A DNA stretch of 64,000 nt from Megalopta genalis (lineage: Eukaryota > Arthropoda > Insecta > Hymenoptera > Halictidae): contig NW_027476377.1 in NCBI RefSeq assembly GCF_051020955.1, positions 203,948 to 267,947 of the forward strand. The letters run 5' to 3'. Each line of letters begins with the position of its first letter. The stretch's first letter is position 1. Of this stretch, positions 1 through 10,564 are shown in pieces. The position numbers and the translations under genes are program-made. Under the pieces are notes generated by a model. It did not search any database and was not told the origin of the DNA. It saw only the letters and a program-made list of their open reading frames with translations.

Positions 1-1438
1 ATTCGCAAGTATTTCAAGCTAAGTCATTAGATTCGCATGGATACGAAGCTAAGCCTTCTAATTCGCATTGATTTGAAGCTAAATCATGTGTTTCGCATGG
101 ATCTGAAACTATCACGTTTGTTTCGCATGCAGTTGAAGCTAAATCATGTATATCACAAGTGTCTGAAGCTAAGTCATTTGATTCGCATTGATTTGAAGCT
201 AAGTCACATATTTCGCTTTTATTTGAAGCTAACTCGTTTTTTCCGAATGCAGTTGAAGCTAAATCATGTATTCCACAAATGTTTGTAGCTAAACCATTTG
301 CTTCGCATGGATTTGAAGCTAAATCTTGTGTATCGCATGGATTTGAAGCTAAGACTTCTACTTCGCATTGATTTGAAGATAGTCATTTGTTTCGCATGGA
401 TATGATGTATCTCGTTCGTTTCGCCTGCATTTGATGCTATATCCCTTGTATCGCAAGTATCTGAAGCTAAATGATTTGTTTCGCACGGATTTGGTGTTAA
501 ACGTTCTACTTCGCGTTGATTTGAAGCTAAATCATGTGTTTCGCATGGATTTGAAGCTAACACGTTTGTTTCGCATGCAGTTAAGGTAAATCATGTATAT
601 CACAAGTGTCTGGATCTAAGCCATTTGATTCGCAAGAATATGCAGCTAAACCATGTGTTTCGGATGAATTTGCAGCTAAATCATGTGTTTCGCATAGATT
701 TGGAGCTAACTCGTTTGTTCCTCCTGCATTTGAAGCTATATAATTTATATCGCAAGTATCTGAAGCTAAATAATTTGTTTCTCATTTATTTGAAGCAAAA
801 CCTTCTACATCGCATTGATTAGAAGCTAAATCATTGGTTCGCTTGGAGTTTAAGCAAACACGTTTAATTCACATGCAGTTGAAGCTAAATCATGTATATT
901 ACAAGTATTTGGTGCTACACCATTCGTTTCGCATGAATATTAAGCTAAACCATGTGTTTCGCATGCAGTTGAAGCTAAATCATGTTTTTCACAAGTATTT
1001 GAAACTGAACCATTTGATTCGCATAGATTTGACGCTAAGCCTTCTAAATACTTCGCATTTATTTGTAGCTAAATCATTTGTCTCGTGTGAATTTGAAGGT
1101 AACTCGTTTGTTTCGCATGCAGTTGAAGCTAAATCATGTATTTCACAAGTATTTGAAGCGGAACCATTAGATTCGCATTGATTTGAAGCTGAGCCTTCTA
1201 CTTCGCACTGATTTGAAGCTAAATCATGCGTCTCGCTTGGATTTGAAGCAAACCCTTCCACTTCGAATTGATTTGAAGCTAAATCATGTATTTCGCATGG
1301 ATCTGAAGCTAACTCGTTTGTTTCGCATGCATTTGAAGCTATATCACTTATATTCGCAAGTATTTGATGCTAAATCATTTGTTTCGCATGGATTTGTAGC
1401 TAAGCGTACTATTTCGCATTGTTTTGAAGCTAAATCAT
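1..1438 (-). repeat. Left-arm block, copy 1 (spacing 2,697 bp)
   Basis: Near-identical to 2,698-4,135 at a constant spacing of 2,697 bp. Both copies share idiosyncratic features: the unit start TATTTCAAGCTAAG, the ATCTGAAACTATCACG marker (101-116 and 2,798-2,813), the ACAAATGTTTGTA marker (275-287 and 2,972-2,984) and a 4-bp insertion in CTTCTAAATACTTCG near 1,046. I noticed one substitution (1,316 T versus 4,013 A) in the parts compared. The strict match ends at 1,439 (C versus T at 4,136). Confidence 0.88.
1340..1357 (-). repeat. Frame-shifting 31-bp beta monomer (first complete copy)
   Basis: TATATCACTTATATTCGC is the reverse complement of the right-arm marker GCGAATATAAGTGATATA. It carries one extra base compared with ordinary beta units (GCGATATAAATGATATA), so this monomer is 31 bp and shifts all reading frames. 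The same insertion at the same place recurs in the left arm near 2,686, 4,037 and 6,434 and at more than 25 right-arm sites, for example 12,006, 14,049, 14,891, 18,075, 22,188 and 46,509. It therefore predates the inversion and has been copied with its blocks. Confidence 0.85.
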
Positions 1439-2239
1439 CTGTTTCGCTTGGATTTGAATCTATCTCCTTTCTTTCGCCCGCATTTGAAGCTATATGACTA
1501 ATATCGCAAGTATCTGAATCTAAATCACTTGTTTCGCGTGGATTTGAAACTAAACATTCTACATCGCATTGATTTGATGCTAAACCATCTACATCGCGTC
1601 CAATTGAAGCTGAATCGTGTCTTTCACTTGGATTTGATGCTGACTCGTTTGTTTCGTCTGCATTTGAAGCTATATCAGTTATGTCGCAAGTATTTGATGG
1701 TAAATCATGTGTTTCGCATGGATTTAAATCTAATTCGTTTGCTTCGCCGGCATTTGACGTTGCATCACTTACATTGCAAGTATCTGTACCTAAATCATTT
1801 GTTTCTCATGGATTTGAATGTAAGCCTTCTACTTCGCATTGAGATGAAAATAAATCATATGTATCGCATGGACTTTGAAGCTAACTCGTTTGTTTCGTCT
1901 GCATTTGAAGCGAAATTATGTATAGCAAAAATATTTGAAGCTAAACCATTTTTTTCGCATGGATTTGTAGCTAAGCGTACTATTTCGCATTGTTTTGAAG
2001 CTAAATCATTTGTTACGCATGGATTTGAATCTATCTCCTTTCTTTCGCCCGCATTTGAAGCTATATGACTAATATCGCTAGTATCTGAATCTAAATCACT
2101 TGTTTCGCGTGGATTTGAAACTAAACATACTACATCGCATTGATTTGATGCTAAACCATCTACATCGCGTCCAATTGAAGCTGAATCGTGTCTTTCACTT
2201 GGATTTGATGCTGACTCGTTTGTTTCGTCTGCATTTGAA
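1384..2239 (-). repeat. Internal 571-bp-spaced duplication (1,384-1,668 and 1,955-2,239)
   Basis: Both segments contain the rare order GTAGCTAAGCGTACTATTTCG, then ATCTATCTCCTTTCTTTCG, then a unit with CATCTACATCGCGTCC, at a constant spacing of 571 bp (nineteen monomers plus 1 bp). Similarity ends where the first copy reads CAGTTATGTCGC and the second CACTTATATCGC. Only one counterpart is present in the second large block near 4,077-4,370. Confidence 0.82.
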
Positions 2240-2697
2240 TATATATCACTTATATCGCAAGTATTTGAAGCTCAGTCATTTGTTTCGCATTGATTTGAAG
2301 CAATGCCTTTTACTTCGCATTGATTTGAAGCTAAAACATGCGTTTCGCTTGGATTTGAAGCTAAGTCGTTTGTTTCGCATGCATTTGAAGCTAAATCATG
2401 TAAATCACAAGTATTTGAAGCTAAACCATTTGTTTCGCATGGATTTGTAGCTGCGCCATCTACTTCGCATTGATTTGATGCTGAATCACGTCTTTCGCTT
2501 GGTTTTGAGGCTTTTGTTTCGCATGCAGTTGAAACTAAATCATGTATATCATAAGTATAAGAAGCTGAATCATTTGTATCGCATGGATTTGAAGCTAATT
2601 CTTCTACTTCGCATCGATTTGAAGCTAAAACATGTGTTTCGCATGGATTTGATGCTAACTCGTTTGTTTCGCATCCATTTGAAGCTGTATCACTTAT

Positions 2698-4135
2698 ATT
2701 CGCAAGTATTTCAAGCTAAGTCATTAGATTCGCATGGATACGAAGCTAAGCCTTCTAATTCGCATTGATTTGAAGCTAAATCATGTGTTTCGCATGGATC
2801 TGAAACTATCACGTTTGTTTCGCATGCAGTTGAAGCTAAATCATGTATATCACAAGTGTCTGAAGCTAAGTCATTTGATTCGCATTGATTTGAAGCTAAG
2901 TCACATATTTCGCTTTTATTTGAAGCTAACTCGTTTTTTCCGAATGCAGTTGAAGCTAAATCATGTATTCCACAAATGTTTGTAGCTAAACCATTTGCTT
3001 CGCATGGATTTGAAGCTAAATCTTGTGTATCGCATGGATTTGAAGCTAAGACTTCTACTTCGCATTGATTTGAAGATAGTCATTTGTTTCGCATGGATAT
3101 GATGTATCTCGTTCGTTTCGCCTGCATTTGATGCTATATCCCTTGTATCGCAAGTATCTGAAGCTAAATGATTTGTTTCGCACGGATTTGGTGTTAAACG
3201 TTCTACTTCGCGTTGATTTGAAGCTAAATCATGTGTTTCGCATGGATTTGAAGCTAACACGTTTGTTTCGCATGCAGTTAAGGTAAATCATGTATATCAC
3301 AAGTGTCTGGATCTAAGCCATTTGATTCGCAAGAATATGCAGCTAAACCATGTGTTTCGGATGAATTTGCAGCTAAATCATGTGTTTCGCATAGATTTGG
3401 AGCTAACTCGTTTGTTCCTCCTGCATTTGAAGCTATATAATTTATATCGCAAGTATCTGAAGCTAAATAATTTGTTTCTCATTTATTTGAAGCAAAACCT
3501 TCTACATCGCATTGATTAGAAGCTAAATCATTGGTTCGCTTGGAGTTTAAGCAAACACGTTTAATTCACATGCAGTTGAAGCTAAATCATGTATATTACA
3601 AGTATTTGGTGCTACACCATTCGTTTCGCATGAATATTAAGCTAAACCATGTGTTTCGCATGCAGTTGAAGCTAAATCATGTTTTTCACAAGTATTTGAA
3701 ACTGAACCATTTGATTCGCATAGATTTGACGCTAAGCCTTCTAAATACTTCGCATTTATTTGTAGCTAAATCATTTGTCTCGTGTGAATTTGAAGGTAAC
3801 TCGTTTGTTTCGCATGCAGTTGAAGCTAAATCATGTATTTCACAAGTATTTGAAGCGGAACCATTAGATTCGCATTGATTTGAAGCTGAGCCTTCTACTT
3901 CGCACTGATTTGAAGCTAAATCATGCGTCTCGCTTGGATTTGAAGCAAACCCTTCCACTTCGAATTGATTTGAAGCTAAATCATGTATTTCGCATGGATC
4001 TGAAGCTAACTCGATTGTTTCGCATGCATTTGAAGCTATATCACTTATATTCGCAAGTATTTGATGCTAAATCATTTGTTTCGCATGGATTTGTAGCTAA
4101 GCGTACTATTTCGCATTGTTTTGAAGCTAAATCAT
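2698..4135 (-). repeat. Left-arm block, copy 2 (spacing 2,697 bp)
   Basis: Second copy of 1-1,438. Beyond about 4,077 it resembles 1,951-2,560 (spacing 2,126) better than copy 1, because it lacks the extra 571-bp segment present in copy 1. Either copy 1 gained 571 bp by internal duplication or copy 2 lost it by exchange between the two local copies. The match to the 2,126-spaced segment breaks near 4,686 after CATGTATATCATAAGTAT. Confidence 0.88.
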
Positions 4136-4686
4136 TTGTTACGCATGGATTTGAATCTATCTCCTTTCTTTCGCCCGCATTTGAAGCTATATGACTAATA
4201 TCGCAAGTATCTGAATCTAAATCACTTGTTTCGCGTGGATTTGAAACTAAACATTCTACATCGCATTGATTTGATGCTAAACCATCTACATCGCGTCCAA
4301 TTGAAGCTGAATCGTGTCTTTCACTTGGATTTGATGCTGACTCGTTTGTTTCGTCTGCATTTGAATATATATCACTTATATCGCAAGTATTTGAAGCTCA
4401 ATCATTTGTTTCGCATTGATTTGAAGCAATGCCTTCTACTTCGCATTGATTTGAAGCTAAAACATGCGTTTCGCTTGGATTTGAAGCTAAGTCGTTTGTT
4501 TCGCATGCATTTGAAGCTAAATCATGTAAATCACAAGTATTTGAAGCTAAACCATTTGTTTCGCATGGATTTGTAGCTGCGCCATCTACTTCGCATTGAT
4601 TTGATGCTGAATCACGTGTTTCGCTTGGTTCTGAGGCTTTTGTTTCGCATGCAGTTGAAACTAAATCATGTATATCATAAGTATCC

Positions 4687-5673
4687 TAAGCTAAACAATT
4701 TTTTTAGCATGTATTTGGAGCTAACTATTTTGATTCGCCGGCATTTGAAGCTATATTACTTATATCGCAAGTATTCGAAGCTAAATTATTAGTGTCGCAT
4801 GGATTTGAAGCTAAGCCTTCTACTTCGCATTGATTTGTAGCGAAATCATGTGTTTCGCATGGATCTGAAACTGTCACGTTTGTTTCGCATGCAGTTGAAG
4901 CTAAATCATGTTTATCACAAGTATCGGAATCTAAGCCATTTCTTTCGCAAGAATATGAATCTAAACCACGTGTTTCGCATGAATTTGAAGCTAGATCATG
5001 TGTTTCGCATGGATTTGAGGCTAACTCGTATGTTTCGCCTGCATTTGAAGCTATATCATTTATATCGCATGTATTTGAAGCTAAATCAATTGTGTCGAAC
5101 GGATTTGAAGGTAAGCCTTCTACTTCGCATTGATTTGAAGCTAAACCATGTGTTTCGCATGGATTTGAAGCTAACTCATTTGTTTCGCCTGCATTTGAAG
5201 CTATATCAAGTATATCGCAAGTATTTGAAGCTAAACCATTTGATTCGCATGGATTTGAAGATAAGCCTTCTACTTCGCACTGCTTTCAATCTAGTTCATT
5301 TATGTCGCATGGATTTGAAGCTAAGCCTTCTACTTCGCATTGATTTGAAGTTAAATCATGTGTTTCCCTTGGATTTGAAGCTATCTCGTTTGTTTCGCAT
5401 GCATTTGAAGCTTCATCATGTATATCACAAGCATTAGAAGCTAAACCATTTGATTAGCATGGTTTTTTAAGCTAAGCCTTCTACTTCGCACTGATTTTAA
5501 TCTAATTCATTTGTGTCGCATGGATTTGAAGCTAAGCCTTCTACATCGCAGTGATTTGAAGCTAAATCAAGAGTTTCGCTTGGGTTTAAAGCTAACTCGT
5601 TTGTTTCGCATGCTGTTAAGGTAAATCATGTAAGTCTCAAGTATTTGAAGCTAATCCATTTGATTCGCATGGA
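4687..5673 (-). repeat. Diverged left-arm segment with a 211-bp-spaced local duplication
   Basis: Ordinary monomers with more private substitutions than the flanking blocks. Two segments spaced 211 bp (about 5,275-5,450 and 5,486-5,650) share an unusual unit: CTTTCAATCTAGTTCATTT near 5,284 and TTTTAATCTAATTCATTTG near 5,495. The spacing is seven monomers plus 1 bp, the extra base lying in the run of Ts near 5,463. The block near 4,863-4,878 carries the ATCTGAAACTGTCACG marker with one change. Confidence 0.7.
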
Positions 5674-5900
5674 TCTGAAGCTATCACGTTTGTTTCGCAT
5701 GCAGTTGAAGCTAAATCATGTATATCACAAGTGTCTGAAGCTAAGTCATTTGATTCGCATTGATTAGAAGCTAAGTCACATATTTCGCTTTTATTTGAAG
5801 CTAACTCGTTTTTTCCGAATGCAGTTGAAGCTAAATCATGTATACCACAAATGTTTGTAGCTAAACCATTTGCTTCGCATGGATTTGAAGCTAAGCCATC
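5674..5900 (-). repeat. Third partial copy of the 102-328 block
   Basis: Matches 102-328 at a spacing of 5,572 bp and includes the rare features CACATATTTCGCTTTTATTTG and ACAAATGTTTGTA (5,847-5,859). It differs from the two main copies in GATTAGAAGC near 5,762 and TATACCAC in place of TATTCCAC. It is flanked by unrelated orderings of monomers, so it is a short transposed or exchanged tract rather than a full block. Confidence 0.8.
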
Positions 5901-6696
5901 TATTTCGCATTGCTTTGAAGCTAAATCATGTGTATCGCTTGGATTTGAAGCTAACTCGTATGTTTCGCATGCAGTTCAAGCTCATTCATGTGTATCACAA
6001 GTATTTGAAGCTAAACCGTTTGTTCCGCATGGATTTGAAGCTTTGTCTTCTACTTCGCATTGATTTGAAGCGAAATAATGTGTTTCACATGGATTTGTAG
6101 CTAACTCGTCTGTTTCGCCTGCATTTGAAGCTATATCTTTTATATCGCAAGTATCTGAAGCTATCTCATTTGTGTCTCATGGATGTGAAGCTAAACCATC
6201 TACTTTGCATTGATTTGAAGCTAAATCATGTATCTCGCTTAGATGTGACGCTAACTCGTTTGTTTCGCGTGGAGTTGAAGCTAAATCATGTATTTCACAA
6301 GAATTTCAAGCTAAACCATTTGCTTCGCATGGATTTGAAGCTAAGCCTTGTACTTCGCATTGATTTGAAGCTAAGACATGTGTTTCGCATAGATTTGAAG
6401 CGAGCTCGTTTGTTTCGCATGCATTTGAAGCTACAAAACTTATATTCGCAAGTATTTGAAGCTAAATCTTTCGTTTCGCACGGATTTGAAGCTAAGTCTT
6501 CTACTTCGAATTGATTTGAAGCTAAATAACCTGTTTCGCATGGATTTGAAGCTAACTAGTTTGTTTCGCATGCAGTTGAAGCTAAATCATGTTTATCACC
6601 AGTATCTGAAATTAACCCATTTGATTCGCAAGAATATGTAGCTAAACCATGTTTTTCATATGAATCTACATCTAAATCATGTGCTTCACATGGTTT
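5901..6696 (-). repeat. Ordinary left-arm monomers between two block copies
   Basis: Tandem monomers in the usual left-arm order with scattered private substitutions, including AGATGTGACGC near 6,242 and a 31-bp beta unit near 6,434-6,448. I see no sign of anything other than the satellite, and no near-identical partner elsewhere in the window. Confidence 0.75.
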
Positions 6697-7381
6697 TGTA
6701 GCTAACACGTTTGTTTCGCATGCAGTTAAGGTAAATCATGTATCTCACAAGTGTCTGAAGCTAAGCCATTTGATTCGCAAGAATATGCAGCTAAACCATC
6801 TGTTTCGGATGAATTTGCAGCTAAATCATGTGTTTCGCATAGATTTGGAGCTAACTCGTTTGTTCCTCCTGCATTTGAAGCTATATAATTTATATCGCAA
6901 GTATCTGAAGCTAAATAATTTGTTTCTCAATTATTTGAAGCAAAACCTTCTACATCGCATTGATTTAAGGCTAAATCATTGGTTCACTTGGAGCTTAAGC
7001 AAACACGTTTGATTCACATGCAGTTGAAGCTAAATCATGTATATTACAAGTAGTTGGTGCTGAACCATTCGTTTCCCATGAATATTAAGCTAAACCATGT
7101 GTCTCGCATGCAGTTGAAGCTAAATCATGTTTTTCACAAGTATTTGAAACTGAACCATTTGATTCGCATAGATTTGACGCTAAGCCTTCTACTTCGCATT
7201 TATTTGTAGCTAAATCATTTGTCTCGCGTGAATTTGAAGGTAACTCGTTTGTTTCGCATGCAGTTGAAGCTAAATCATGTATTTCACAAGTATTTGAAGC
7301 CGAACCATTAGATTCGCATTGATTTGAAGCTGAGCCTTCTACTTCCCATTGATTTGAAGCTAAATCATCTGTTTCGCTTGG
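6697..7381 (-). repeat. Third copy of the 552-1,240 block, older state
   Basis: Matches 552 onward at a spacing of 6,145 bp, then 6,141 bp after about 7,180. The 4-bp change arises because this copy has CTTCTACTTCG where copies 1 and 2 carry the longer CTTCTAAATACTTCG. It shares the odd GTTAAGGTAAATCATG unit (1-bp loss), the run of delta-like units and GGAGCTTAAGCAAACACG. The insertion is absent here and present in both other copies, so it arose after this copy split off and before the 2,697-bp duplication. Confidence 0.82.
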
Positions 7382-7470
7382 ATTTGAAGCTAACACGTTT
7401 GTTTCACATGCAGTTGAAACAAAATCATGTATACCAAAAGTATTTGAAGCTAAACCATTTGTTTCGCTTT

Positions 7471-7530
7471 GATTTGCAGCTAAGCCTTCAACTTCGCATT
7501 GATTTGAAGCCAAGCCTTCAACTTTGTATT
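7471..7530 (-). repeat. Epsilon-epsilon tandem pair
   Basis: Two adjacent epsilon monomers (7,471-7,500 and 7,501-7,530) both contain AAGCCTTCAACTT, where the normal five-mer has one. The second has TTTGTATTG in place of TTCGCATTG, a form echoed at 9,141-9,149. This looks like a single-monomer duplication followed by divergence. Confidence 0.65.
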
Positions 7531-9178
7531 GGTTTGAAGCTAAATCATTTGTTTCTCATGTATATGAATCTGAGCCTTCTACTTCGCAATTGATTTGAAG
7601 CTAAACCATGTGTTTCGCATGGATTTGAAGCTAACTGATTTGTTTCGCCTGCATTTGAAGCTATATCATTTATATTGCAAGTATTTGAAGCTAAACCATC
7701 TGTTTCGCATGGACTTGACGCTAAGCCTACTACTTCGTGTTGATTTGAAGCTAAATCATGTGTATCGCTTGGATTTGAAGCTAACTCGTTTGTTTCGCCT
7801 GCAGTTGTAGCTAAATCATGTATATCACAAGTATTTGCTAAACCACGTGTTTCCCATGAATTTGAAACTAAATCATGTGTTTCACATGCATTTGAAGCTT
7901 AATCATGCGTATTGCATGGATTTGAAGCTACCTTGTTTGTTTGGACTGCACTTGAAACTATATCATTTATAAGTCAAGTATTTGAAGCTGAATCATTCGT
8001 TTTGCATGGGTTTGAAACCATGCCATCTACTTAGCATTGATTTGAAGCTAAATCATGTGTTTCGCATGGATTTGAATCTATCTCGTTTGTGTCGCCTGCA
8101 TTTGAAGCTACATCACTTATAACGCAAGTTCCTGTGTTAAACCATTTGTTTTGCATGGATTTGAAGCTAATCCTTCAACTTCGCATTGATTTTAAGCTAA
8201 ATCATGTGTATCGCATGGATCTTAAAGCGAACTCGTTTGATTCGTCTGCATTTCGAGCTATATCAATTATATCGCAAGTATTTGAAGCTAAATCATTTGT
8301 TCCGCGTGGATTTGAAGCTACGCCTTGTACTTCGCATTGATTTGAAGCTAAATAATTTGTTTCCCATGAATTTCGTGTTATCTCGTTTGTTTCGCATGCA
8401 GTTGAAGCTAAATCATCTATGTTACAAGTAGTTGAAGCAAAAGCATTTGTTCCGCATGGATTTGAAGCTAAGCCTTCTACTTCGCATTGATTTGAAGCTA
8501 AATCATTTGTTTCGCATGGATTTGGAGATAACTCGTTTGTTTCGCATGCAGCTGAAGCTAAATCATGTATATCACAAGTGTCTGAAGCTAAGTCATTTGA
8601 TTCGCATGAATTTGAAGCTAAACCACGTGCTTCGCACGGATTGGAAGCTAACCCGTTCGTTTCGCATGCAATTGAACCTATATCATTTATATCGCTAGTA
8701 TTTGAAGCTAAATAATTTGTGTCGCATGGATTTGAAGATACGTCTTCTACTTCTCATTGATTTGAAGCTAAATCATGTGTTTCGCTTGGATTTGAGGCCA
8801 ACACTTTTGTTTCGCATGCAGTTGAATCTAAATTATGTATATCACAAGTATTTGTATCTAAACCATGTATTTCGTATGAATTTGAAGCCAAATCACGTGT
8901 TTCGTATGGATTTAAAGCTAAATCATGTGTTCCGTTTTCATTGAAGCTAACTCGTGTGTTTCGCCTGCATTTGAAGCTATATCACTTATATCACAAGTGT
9001 TTGAAGCTAAATCATATGTTTCGCATGGATTTGAAGCTATTTCGTTTGTTACTCCTGCAGTTGAATCTATATCACATATATCGCAAGTATTTGAAGCTAA
9101 ATCATTTGTTCCGCATGGATTTGAAGCTAAGCCTTCTACGTTGTATTGTTTTGAAGCTAAATCATTTGTTTCGCATGG
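7531..9178 (-). repeat. Most diverged left-arm segment, next to the inversion
   Basis: Monomers here carry many private changes and small deletions: a loss of AAG near 7,838, a disturbed unit GTTCCTGTGTTAAACC near 8,130, and tracts such as TTTGGACTGCACTTG near 7,940. Adjacent delta-like units occur at 8,850-8,940. I found no near-identical duplicate of this segment in the window. That is the pattern expected of satellite DNA that has escaped recent homogenisation. Nothing other than the repeat is present. Confidence 0.75.
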
Positions 9179-10564
9179 ATTTGGAGCTGCGCGAAACAAC
9201 TGGACCAGCTTCAAATACTTGTGATATACATGATTTAGCTTCAACTGCATGCGAAACAAACGTGATAGTTTCAGATCCATGCGAAACACATGATTAAGCT
9301 TCAAATCAATGCGAAGTAGAAGGTTTAGCTTCAAATCCGTGCGAAACAAATGATTTAGCATCAAATACTTGCGATCTAAGTGATATAGCTTCAAATGCGG
9401 GAGAAACGAAGGAGTTAGCTTCAAATCCAAGCGATACACATGATTTAGCTTCAAATCAATGCGGAGTAGAAGGCTTAGCGTCAAATCCTTGCGAAACAAA
9501 TGGTTTGCATACAAACATTTGTCGTATACATGATTTAGCTTCAACTGCGTGCGAAACAAACGAGTTAGATTCAAATCCATGCAAAACTCATAATTTAGCT
9601 CCCAATCAATGCAAAGTAGAAGGCTTAGCTTCAAATCCATGCGAAACAGATGGTTTAGCTTCAAATACTTGCGATATAAATGATATAGCTTCAAATGCAG
9701 GAGAAACAAACGAGTTAGCTTCAAATCCATGCGAAACAAATGATTTAGCTTCATATCAATGCGAAGTAGTAGGCTTAGCTTCAAATCCATGCTAAACGAA
9801 TGGTTTAGCTTCAAATGCTTGCGATATAAATGATATAGCTTCAAATGCAGGCGGAACAAACGAGTTAGCTTTAAATCCAAGCGAAACACATGATTTAGTT
9901 TCAAATCAGTGCCAAGTAGAAGGATTAGCTTCAAATCAATGCGAAAGAAATGGTTTAGATTCAGATACTTGTAATAAACATGATTTAGCTTCCACTGCAT
10001 GCGAAACAACTGAGTTAGCTTCCAATCCAAGCGATCACATGATTTATCTTCAAATACTTGCCTTATAAGTGATATAGCTCCAAGTGCAGGCGAAACAAAC
10101 GAGTTAGCTCCAAATCCATGCAAAACATTAAGCTTCAAATCAATTCGAAGTAGAAGGCTTAGATTCAAATCCATGCGAAACGAAAGATATAGATTCAAAT
10201 ACTTGCGAAACAAATGATTTACCTGCAAATACTTGCGGTATAAATGAAATAGCTTCAACTGCATGCGAAACAAACGAATTAGCTTCAAATCCAAGCGTAA
10301 CACATGATTAAGCTTCAAATGCATGTGAAACACATGATGTAGCTTCAAATACTTGCCGTATAAATGATATAGCTTCAATTGCAGGCGAAACAAACCAGTT
10401 AACTTCAATTCCATGCGAAACACATGATTTAGCTTCAAATCAATGCGAAGTAGAAGGCTTAGCTTCAAATCCATGTGAAACAAATGATTTAGCTTCAAAT
10501 ACTTGCGATAGAAGTGACATGGTTTCAAATGCAGGCGAAACAAACCAGTTAACTTCAATTCCAT
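8918..10564 (-). other. Longest open frame (548 codons), a by-product of the inversion; not called as a gene
   Basis: An ATG-initiated minus-strand frame stays open across the orientation junction. Its first part (10,564 down to about 9,200) translates right-arm monomers in the KLNHVFRMDL-type frame. After the junction it continues through left-arm monomers in the ASNPCETNDL-type frame and stops near 8,918. The peptide is thus two unrelated ten-residue repeats joined head to tail. There is no signal peptide, recognisable domain or composition typical of a known protein, and the start is just another monomer ATG. A coding role is unlikely but untested. Confidence 0.6.
9179..9216. other. Orientation-switch (inversion) junction between the two arms
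   Basis: The last left-arm monomer starts at 9,179 (ATTTGGAGCT, 9,179-9,188). The right-arm pattern begins with GCGAAACAACTG at 9,191 and a unit start AGCTTCAAAT at 9,207-9,216. A left-type unit beginning AGCTGCGC (compare about 2,448 and 4,574) and a right-type unit containing TGCGAAAC would share GC at the join, so a short microhomology join is plausible. The flanks are not a simple foldback: the reverse complement of 8,941-9,190 does not align directly with 9,217 onward. The stretch GGACC at 9,202-9,206 is a degraded unit end. I saw no other orientation change. Confidence 0.93.

Larger units (their letters stand above)
1..9190 (-). repeat. Left arm of 30-bp satellite array
   Basis: Uninterrupted tandem 30-bp monomers. 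In + strand reading each unit begins ATTTGAAGCTAA and ends TTCGCATGG, TTCGCCTGC, TCGCAAGT or TTCGCATTG. The order on the + strand is delta, gamma, beta, alpha, epsilon, which is the mirror of the right arm, so relative to the right-arm monomer this arm lies on the minus strand. Units are more diverged than in the right arm. Several small indels shift the register, for example a 6-bp loss near 2,506 shared with the copy near 4,630, a 4-bp insertion near 1,046 and a 3-bp loss near 7,838. Runs of adjacent delta-like units occur, for example 630-700, 3,327-3,397 and 8,850-8,940. No non-repeat sequence is present. The array continues off the left edge, since the window opens inside a 31-bp beta unit. 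Confidence 0.97.

Noticed and set aside
9140..9260. Cruciform or foldback palindrome at the orientation switch
   Set aside because: Only about 10 bp (ATTTGGAGCT with AGCTTCAAAT, one mismatch) pairs across an 18-bp spacer. The further flanks are different monomer types, so there is no long perfect hairpin.
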